Assembly (NCBI RefSeq): GCF_007827045.1
Contig: NZ_RPFW01000007.1
Span: 186,001-250,000, forward strand
Length of the DNA: 64,000 nt
Reading direction: 5' to 3'
From: Trebonia kvetii
Lineage (GTDB): Bacteria > Actinomycetota > Actinomycetes > Streptosporangiales > Streptosporangiaceae
Position 1 is the stretch's first letter, and every line of letters starts with the position of its first letter. The notes beneath the pieces are model-generated. The model had not been told where the DNA came from, did no database searches, and saw only the letters and a list, made by a program, of their open reading frames with translations. A program made the translations under genes and the position numbers. Of this stretch, positions 58,659 through 64,000 are shown in pieces.

Positions 58659-60106
58659 GAGGCCTCCGGTTGGGTGTCTGGCGGGGCTTGGTCGAGCTGT
58701 ATCGGAAGGCGTACCTGGAAGCGCGTGTCGCCGGGAACCGACTCGACGCGCAGGTCGCCGTGGTGCTTGTTGACGATGATCCGCCAGGCGATGTCGAGGC
58801 CGAGCCCCGTGCCCTCGCCGACGGGCTTGGTGCTGAAGAACGGCTCGAAGATCCGCTTCTGGATGTCCTTCGGTATGCCGGTGCCCGTGTCGCCGATCTC
58901 GACGAGCACGTTGCCGTCGTCGCGGGCGGTGCGGATGGTGAGCGTTCCCTCGCCGTGCATCGCGGCGGCGGCGTTGTCGATCAGGTTGGTCCACACCTGG
59001 TTCAGCTCGGAGGCGTAGGCGGGGATCTTCGGCAGCGTCTTGTCGTAGTCCTTGACGATCTTGATGCCCTTGAGCTTCGCCGACAGCATCAGCAGGGTGC
59101 TCGACAGCAGGTCATGCACGTCCACCACCTGGAACGGCGCGCGGTCGAGCTGCGAGTACTGCTTGGCCGCGCCGACCAGCGTGGAGACCCTGGTGGTCGC
59201 GTCCTCGATCTCGTTCATCAGCAGCTCGGTCTCGACCGTGTAGTTCAGCCAGCGCAGCGCGGGCTCGAGCATGTCCGCGCCCACGGTGTCGAGAACCTGG
59301 TCAAGCCAGTCGCTGTACAGGCCCGCCTGCACGAAGACCGGGGCGAGCTGCCAGCCGTCGTGGCAGCCGTGATCCTCGAGCCAGTCGGAGACCTCGTCCT
59401 CGCGGTCGGATGCCTCCATCGGGTCGAGTATCGGCGCCTTGGCGACCCGCTCGGCCGCGCGCTGCTGCAGCTCGATGAGCGGCTCGAGGCTGGCCTTGTC
59501 GTACTTGCCGCCGGCGATCATCTTGAGCTTCTGGCGCATGCCCGCGACCCGCTCGCGCAGGCTGGAGGTCGCCCGCACCGCGGCGGCGGCCGGGTTGTTG
59601 AGCTCGTGGGTGAGGCCCGCGGTCAGCGAGCCGAGCGCGAGCAGCCGCTCTCGCTGGCCGACCACCTCCTTGGTCCGCTGGCTGCCGAAGAACAGGCCCT
59701 CGAGCAGGTGCACCGGCATCGGGAACCACTCGGTCATGATCTGCGCGAAGCAGTCCGCGCCGAGCACGTAAAACCGGGACGGCTCGGTCACGCGAAGCGA
59801 GTTGGCGTAGGTCTGCGGCACCCGGTCCCCCAGGTAGGCCATGTACGCGCCGCTGTAGACGCCGCGCTGGCTGGTCCTGCCGACCTCGACGTCATCGTCG
59901 CCGACCCGCCTGCTCTGCACCACGGTGCCCTCGATCAGCACGTAGAAGCAGGTGGCCGGCTCACCCTCGGCGAAGACCCGGCCGGGCTGGATGATCTCGA
60001 TGTGCCCCTCGACGCACAGTCGCGTCAGCTGGTCTTCGGTGAGTTTCTCGAAAAGGAAGAGCGTGCGGAGCTCTTCCGGGTCGCACGGGAATGTTGCTGT
60101 GCTCAT
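58655..60106 (-). CDS. Sensor histidine kinase with cyclic-nucleotide-binding-like domain
   Basis: A 483-aa soluble kinase without membrane segment. Residues ~15-130 are a cNMP-binding/CRP-like domain (LFLFEKLTEDQLTRLCVEG ... GEPATCFYVLIEGTVV). The dimerisation helix carries His167 in LTAGLTHELNNPAAAA, and the HATPase_c domain has the N box NQVWTNLIDNAAAAM, G1 GDTGTGIP, F box IFEPFFSTK and G2 GEGTGLGLDI. It overlaps both neighbours by 4 bp and is the obvious partner of the response regulator encoded just upstream. The CRP-like domain probably senses a small molecule or partner. Confidence 0.93.
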   Translation of the reverse strand: MSTATFPCDPEELRTLFLFEKLTEDQLTRLCVEGHIEIIQPGRVFAEGEPATCFYVLIEGTVVQSRRVGDDDVEVGRTSQRGVYSGAYMAYLGDRVPQTYANSLRVTEPSRFYVLGADCFAQIMTEWFPMPVHLLEGLFFGSQRTKEVVGQRERLLALGSLTAGLTHELNNPAAAAVRATSSLRERVAGMRQKLKMIAGGKYDKASLEPLIELQQRAAERVAKAPILDPMEASDREDEVSDWLEDHGCHDGWQLAPVFVQAGLYSDWLDQVLDTVGADMLEPALRWLNYTVETELLMNEIEDATTRVSTLVGAAKQYSQLDRAPFQVVDVHDLLSSTLLMLSAKLKGIKIVKDYDKTLPKIPAYASELNQVWTNLIDNAAAAMHGEGTLTIRTARDDGNVLVEIGDTGTGIPKDIQKRIFEPFFSTKPVGEGTGLGLDIAWRIIVNKHHGDLRVESVPGDTRFQVRLPIQLDQAPPDTQPEAS

Positions 60107-61779
60107 GACAGGGTCTCCAGGTACCGGTGCACGAACATGACGGCCATCGCGCCCTCCCCTACCGCCGACGCGACCCGCTTGGCCGACTCGGCGCGCACAT
60201 CCCCGGCGACGAACACGCCGGGGACGCTGGTCTCCAGGTGGTACGGCGGACGGTCAAGGGGCCAGCCCGTGTCGTCCAGGCTGAAGTCCGGACCCGCGAG
60301 CACGAAGCCGTGGTCGTCGCGGGCAAGGACACCGTCGAGCCAGCCGGTTCCCGGTGCCGCACCAATAAAGATGAACAGCTGCCCGGCGTTGACTATTTCT
60401 GTGGTTCCCGCGGCCATGTCGCGCAGCGTCAGGGACTCCAGGTGCCCGTCCCCGTTCACCTCCGTCACCTCGGTGCAGGTGCGCACGGAGATGTTCGGGA
60501 TGCCCGCGATCTGCTGGATGAGGTAGTACGACATCGAGGCTTCGAGGCTTGGCGCGCGCACGAGCATGGTCACGGAGCTGGCGAACTTCGACAGGTAAAC
60601 GGCCGACTGGCCGGCCGAATTCGCGCCGCCCACCACGTATACGTCTTGGTCCTTGCACCCCTCGGCCTCGGTGAGCGCGGCGCCGTAGTAGACACCCGCC
60701 CCGGTCATCTCGGTGCAGCCCGGGGCCGTTAGCTGACGGTAGGCGACCCCGGTCGCGAGGATCACCGCCTTGGCGTCGATCTGGGTGCCGTCGCTGAGCC
60801 TGACGGTCTTGGCTGGGCCGTTCACCTCCAGGCTGTCCACCTGGGCGGTGGTGAGCAGCTCGGCGCCGAACTTGACCGCCTGCCGCCGTGCCCGGTCGGT
60901 GAGCTGGCCGCCGGACAGGCCGTCAGGGAAACCCAGGTAGTTCTCGATCCTGCTCGACTGGCCCGCCTGACCCCCGGTGGCGAACCGCTCCACCAGGACG
61001 GTGCGCAGGCCCTCGGACGCGCCGTACACCGCCGCGCCGAGGCCCGCGGGGCCGCCGCCCACGACCACCAGGTCGTAGAAGTTCTCCTTGGGCACGGTGG
61101 CCAGGTTCACCTTGGCCGCCACTTCGGCGTTCGTCGGCGCGATCAGCGGCTCGCCGTCCGCGGTGATCAGCACCGGCAGGTGCGTGCCGTCGGTGCCCGC
61201 CGCGTCGAGCAGCCGCCGTCCCTCGTCGGTGTCCGAGGCGTACCAGCGGTAGGGCACCTGGTTGCGGGCGAGGAAGTCGCGCAGCTCCGCCGAGGGCGCC
61301 GACCAGCGGTGCCCGACGAGCTTGGCCTCGTTGACCGGCCTGCGCTCCTGCTTCTTCCAGTCGAGCAGCAGGTCGTCGATGACCGGGTAGAGCTTCTCCT
61401 CCGGCGGGTCCCAGGGCTTTAGCAGGTAGTGGTCGAGGTCCACGACGTTGATCGCGTCGATCGCCGCGTTGGTGTCCGCGTACGCGGTAAGCAGCACCCG
61501 GCGGGCGAACGGGTAGACGTCCATCGCCCGCTCGAGGAACTCGATGCCGCTCAGGCCGGGCATCCGGTAGTCGGCGAGGATGACCGCCACCTGGTCGCCG
61601 CGGAGCTTCATCTGCCGCAGCGCGTCAAGCGCCTGCTCGCCCGACTCGGCACGGACAATGCGGTGTCTTTCGCCGTACCTTCTGCGCAGGTCGCGGGAGA
61701 TCGCCCGGGACACACTTGGATCATCATCCACAGTGACGATCACCGGGCGCAGTTCGGCCTCACCGGCTGGTCGGGTCAT
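60103..61779 (-). CDS. Response regulator fused to thioredoxin-reductase-like FAD oxidoreductase lacking CxxC
   Basis: A 558-aa fusion. REC domain (~12-135): acidic pocket VDDDP, phospho-acceptor Asp70 in LADYRMPG, Thr98, Lys121 in LLKPW. Residues ~150-230 resemble a glutaredoxin fold (ELRDFLARNQVPYRW ... LPVLITADGEPLIAPTNAEV) but without cysteine in the active position. Residues ~235-555 are a TrxR-type FAD/NAD domain: VVGGGPAGLGAAVYG, ATGGQAGQSSRIENYLGFP, VVGGANSAGQSAVYL, GVFVAGDVR. The redox CxxC is replaced around VYYGAALTEAEGC. It is therefore probably a flavoprotein whose NAD(P)H-bound state or oxidase activity is set by phosphorylation, not a thioredoxin reductase. First gene of the overlapping operon. 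Confidence 0.92.
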   Translation of the reverse strand: MTRPAGEAELRPVIVTVDDDPSVSRAISRDLRRRYGERHRIVRAESGEQALDALRQMKLRGDQVAVILADYRMPGLSGIEFLERAMDVYPFARRVLLTAYADTNAAIDAINVVDLDHYLLKPWDPPEEKLYPVIDDLLLDWKKQERRPVNEAKLVGHRWSAPSAELRDFLARNQVPYRWYASDTDEGRRLLDAAGTDGTHLPVLITADGEPLIAPTNAEVAAKVNLATVPKENFYDLVVVGGGPAGLGAAVYGASEGLRTVLVERFATGGQAGQSSRIENYLGFPDGLSGGQLTDRARRQAVKFGAELLTTAQVDSLEVNGPAKTVRLSDGTQIDAKAVILATGVAYRQLTAPGCTEMTGAGVYYGAALTEAEGCKDQDVYVVGGANSAGQSAVYLSKFASSVTMLVRAPSLEASMSYYLIQQIAGIPNISVRTCTEVTEVNGDGHLESLTLRDMAAGTTEIVNAGQLFIFIGAAPGTGWLDGVLARDDHGFVLAGPDFSLDDTGWPLDRPPYHLETSVPGVFVAGDVRAESAKRVASAVGEGAMAVMFVHRYLETLS

Positions 61780-61810
61780 GCCCCCATCGTAAGCGGGTGG
61801 CGTCCCGTGG

Positions 61811-62686
61811 TCATACCGGGCTGCTCGGCGCCGGCTGGCCGGCGCCGCCGGGCTTCTTCGCGACGCCGCCCCACATGGTGGACTTGCCCGCCGCGTCCTC
61901 CGGACGGTCGGGGCGCCATTCTGGGCAGCGGATGACGCCCGGCTCGACCAGGTCCAGGCCGTCGAAGAAGGCGGTCACCGCGTCCCTGCTTCGCGGCTTG
62001 GCGCGCTGCGCCATGAGCTGGTTGAGCCTGGTCGTCGCGCTCGCCATCGCCGCCGCCTGGATGTCGGAGGCCGGGTGGGAGATCACCAGGCAGCTGCCCG
62101 CGGGCACGGCCTCGACCAGGCGGCGGACGAGCCCCTGCGGGTCGTCCTCATCGGGGATGAACTGAAGGACAGCCATCAGCACCACGGCGACCGGCTCACT
62201 GAAGTCGAGTATCTCCGCGGCCTTGCCGAGAATTGTCTCTGGATCGCGGATGTCGGCGTCGATGTAGGCGCACTGTCCTTCAGGACGGCTGGTCAGCAGC
62301 GCCCTGGCGTGCGCGAGCACCATGGGGTCGTTGTCGACGTAGGCGATCTTGCTTTCCGGCGCGCGGGCCTGCGCGACCTCGTGTGTGTTCGACGCGGTCG
62401 GCATACCGGTACCGAGGTCGAGGAACTGCCTGATGCCGGCTTCACCCGCGAGGAACCGCACGGTCCTGCCGAGGAAGGCGCGGTTCTGGCGCACCGAGGC
62501 GACCGTGTCGGGCAGCAGTGCGATCACCTCGTCGCCTGCGATCCTGTCGGCCTCGAAGTGGTCCTTGCCGCCGAGCCAGTAATCCTGAACGCGGGCGATA
62601 TGCGCGATTGACGGGTCGATGGTCCTGACGACGGAACGCACCTGGTAGGCGGTCGGCTCGCGCCGCCAGTCATCATTTGCTGCCAT
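61811..62686 (-). CDS. SAM-dependent methyltransferase, PF04672 family (second copy)
   Basis: A 291-aa paralogue of the gene at 12607-13524. It has IDPSIAHIARVQDYWLGGKD and HFEADR, the SAM loop FLDLGTGMPTASNTHEVAQ, IAYVDNDPMVLAHARALL, VLMAVLQFIPDEDDPQGLV and DLVEPGVIRCPEWRPD. It ends with an Ala/Gly/Pro-rich tail. It lies 31 bp upstream of the response-regulator gene in the same direction and could be co-transcribed with the redox cluster. The substrate is unknown. Confidence 0.9.
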   Translation of the reverse strand: MAANDDWRREPTAYQVRSVVRTIDPSIAHIARVQDYWLGGKDHFEADRIAGDEVIALLPDTVASVRQNRAFLGRTVRFLAGEAGIRQFLDLGTGMPTASNTHEVAQARAPESKIAYVDNDPMVLAHARALLTSRPEGQCAYIDADIRDPETILGKAAEILDFSEPVAVVLMAVLQFIPDEDDPQGLVRRLVEAVPAGSCLVISHPASDIQAAAMASATTRLNQLMAQRAKPRSRDAVTAFFDGLDLVEPGVIRCPEWRPDRPEDAAGKSTMWGGVAKKPGGAGQPAPSSPV

Positions 62687-62731
62687 GTGTCGTTAACCGC
62701 CCTGCTGCCACGATTTCGTCCCATGCCACGG

Positions 62732-63643
62732 CTAATATCCGACATCGCCGATGATATTGGCCAGCGGCTCGCCGGCCGCAAGCCGGGCGAGCTGTGCGCT
62801 GACGACGCCGTAGGCGCTGTGCCGGGCCTGGTAGACCGCGCCGCCGACGTGCGGGGTGAGCAGCAGGCCAGGCGCCTGCCACAGCGGGTGGCCGTCGGGG
62901 AGCGGTTCCGGGTCGGTGACGTCGAGCGCGGCCCTGATCCGGCCAGCGGTCAGCTCAGCGAGCAGCGCACCGGTGTCGACGATCACGCCGCGCGCGGCGT
63001 TCACCAGCAGCGCGCCGTCCTTCATGTTCGCGAGGAAGGCGGCATCCACCAGGCGCGTGGTCTCCGCGGTGACCGGCACCAGGATGACCACGACGTCCGC
63101 CCGGCCGAGCAGCTCAGGCAGTTCCGCGATCGCGTGCACGCCGTCCCTGGCATGCCGCGCGACCCGCTCGACGGTGACCTCCCAGCCGGCCAGGCGGCGC
63201 TCGACGGCGGCGCCGATGTCCCCGTAGCCGACGATAAGCACGCGCTTGCCCGCGATGGGGTCGCTCAGCGAGCCCTTCCAGTGGCCGTCCCGCTGCTGGA
63301 CCGCGAACCGCGGCAGCTTGCGCAGGCTCGCGATGATGAGGCCGACCGTCAGCTCGGCGGTCGCGGCGGTGTGCGCGCCGCGGGCATTGCAGAGCGTGAT
63401 GTGGCCGGGGATGTGCTGAAGGACGTGGTCGGCTCCCGCGGACAGGAGCTGGATCGTCTTCAGGCTGGGCAGCGCGCCGATCTTCTGGATGATCTCCGGC
63501 TGCACGCCGAAGGGAAGAACGACGAACTCGACCTGGTCCGCGGTGTCCGGCAGGTCGTCACCGCCGGTCCAGACGTCGGCCTCGATGCCGTCAGGCAGGC
63601 CGCCGAACGCCTCCGGCGGATCGGGGAGCCATACCCGTGTCAA
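62732..63643 (-). CDS. D-isomer specific 2-hydroxyacid dehydrogenase
   Basis: A 303-aa NAD-dependent dehydrogenase of the D-2-hydroxyacid family. NAD site VLIVGYGDIGAAVERRL (GxGxxG), catalytic Arg in LVNAARGVIVD, Glu in LDVTDPEPLPDGHPLW and His in LLTPHVGG. Start TTG 63643 overlapping the GNAT stop (TTGA). The family covers glyoxylate/hydroxypyruvate reductases, phosphoglycerate dehydrogenases and phosphite dehydrogenase; no ACT domain is present, so serine synthesis is unlikely. Exact substrate open. Confidence 0.92.
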   Translation of the reverse strand: MTRVWLPDPPEAFGGLPDGIEADVWTGGDDLPDTADQVEFVVLPFGVQPEIIQKIGALPSLKTIQLLSAGADHVLQHIPGHITLCNARGAHTAATAELTVGLIIASLRKLPRFAVQQRDGHWKGSLSDPIAGKRVLIVGYGDIGAAVERRLAGWEVTVERVARHARDGVHAIAELPELLGRADVVVILVPVTAETTRLVDAAFLANMKDGALLVNAARGVIVDTGALLAELTAGRIRAALDVTDPEPLPDGHPLWQAPGLLLTPHVGGAVYQARHSAYGVVSAQLARLAAGEPLANIIGDVGY

Positions 63644-63975
63644 CTGAGGCCGAATTCGACCTGGCGGTCTTCCGGGACCAGCTCGGTGTACTCGGGGTGC
63701 TTCTTGATCCAGGAGTTGATGTACGGGCAGAACGGGAGGACGCTCAAGCCCCGGGCGCGTGCGTCGTCGAGGCTGAAGCGCGCCAGGTGGGTGGCCAGGT
63801 GCGCGCCCTGGAAGGCGGGCTCGACCTCGGTGTGGATAAGGCTGATTACCTCGGCGCCGTGGTCGTGGCGGAGCTGGTAGTCGATGAACCCGGCCAGTTC
63901 GCTGCCCATGTGCATCTCGTACCGAGAGGCGGCGGGGTTGTCTGTCATGACCGGCATGTCGGCGGCTGAATCCAT
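63640..63975 (-). CDS. Small GNAT N-acetyltransferase, PF14542 (YjdJ-like)
   Basis: A 111-aa minimal acetyltransferase: SELAGFIDYQLRHDHGAEV, SLIHTEVEPAFQGAHLATHLA (acetyl-CoA loop Q-G-A-H-L-A), and the family ending VLPFCPYINSWIKKHPEY with VPED. No ribosome site stands before ATG 63975; TACTGT seven bases upstream would give a leaderless mRNA. ATGs at 63957 and 63948 are alternatives. Function unknown; members acetylate small molecules or proteins. Confidence 0.9.
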   Translation of the reverse strand: MDSAADMPVMTDNPAASRYEMHMGSELAGFIDYQLRHDHGAEVISLIHTEVEPAFQGAHLATHLARFSLDDARARGLSVLPFCPYINSWIKKHPEYTELVPEDRQVEFGLS

Positions 63976-64000
63976 GATCGTTACAGTACGCCGCGTTAGG

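Noticed and set aside
60103..61779. Naming the fusion a thioredoxin reductase
   Set aside because: The CxxC redox motif is absent, so disulfide reduction by the usual mechanism is not possible.
1..64000. tRNA or rRNA genes
   Set aside because: No tRNA-like GTTCRANNC arm with matching acceptor stem and no rRNA-like stretch was recognised by eye.

Overview
The window is very GC-rich with G/C-dominated third codon positions, many GTG/TTG starts and many 4-bp stop/start overlaps. Its families (SnoaL-extended ECF sigma factor, F420/deazaflavin-type oxidoreductase, two PF04672 methyltransferases, EfeUO iron importer, RGG-like DEAD-box helicase, FHA protein) point to a filamentous or related actinomycete, perhaps Streptosporangiales- or Streptomyces-like. 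The species cannot be fixed from the sequence. No rRNA, tRNA or CRISPR array was seen.

1-12.2 kb (+): a catabolic operon. It holds a peptide/nickel-type ABC importer (binding protein cut by the window edge, two permeases of which the first is frameshifted, two ATPases), then a GH1 beta-glycosidase and two GH78 alpha-L-rhamnosidases, nearly all overlapping. The likely job is uptake and intracellular cleavage of rhamnose-capped plant glycosides. 12.2-23 kb is accessory: a decayed DinB/DUF664 gene, a PF04672 methyltransferase, a FitAB/VapBC-like toxin-antitoxin pair, a YVTN beta-propeller protein, an ECF sigma factor divergent from a deazaflavin-type oxidoreductase, an IS1111-type IS110-family element with a long 3' non-coding end that may encode its bridge/seek RNA, and a divergent TetR/MFS pair from which both 5' ends have been deleted. 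A two-subunit 3-oxoacid CoA-transferase follows.

23-34 kb: a YeiH-type exporter with a divergent LysR regulator; an iron locus (fused EfeU-EfeO plus the DyP peroxidase EfeB) with a near-consensus IdeR/DmdR iron box at its start; a 3-hydroxyisobutyrate-dehydrogenase-like enzyme; and a three-domain PabB-PabC-PabA folate fusion. 34-47 kb: a Tat-exported phospholipase C-type phosphoesterase, a DUF3048 protein, a LacI regulator divergent from galT-galK with an operator palindrome between them, an MFS exporter, a DoxX-NAT pair, a STAND-type ATPase and an AraC regulator.

47-57 kb: a lone helicase-HD Cas3 (I-G/I-U-like domain order) without other cas genes, small unknowns, a DEAD-box helicase and a cold-shock protein with a strong terminator, an FHA protein, AlkB and a HAD phosphatase; the last two look leaderless. 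57-64 kb (all -): a compact cluster in which a REC domain fused to a cysteine-less thioredoxin-reductase-like module, a cNMP-binding histidine kinase, a UBP-type zinc finger, a sulfite-oxidase-like molybdoenzyme and an FAD/NAD reductase overlap end to end. It is preceded by a second PF04672 methyltransferase, a 2-hydroxyacid dehydrogenase and a small GNAT protein. This redox-signalling operon and the IS1111 non-coding end are the most interesting items.
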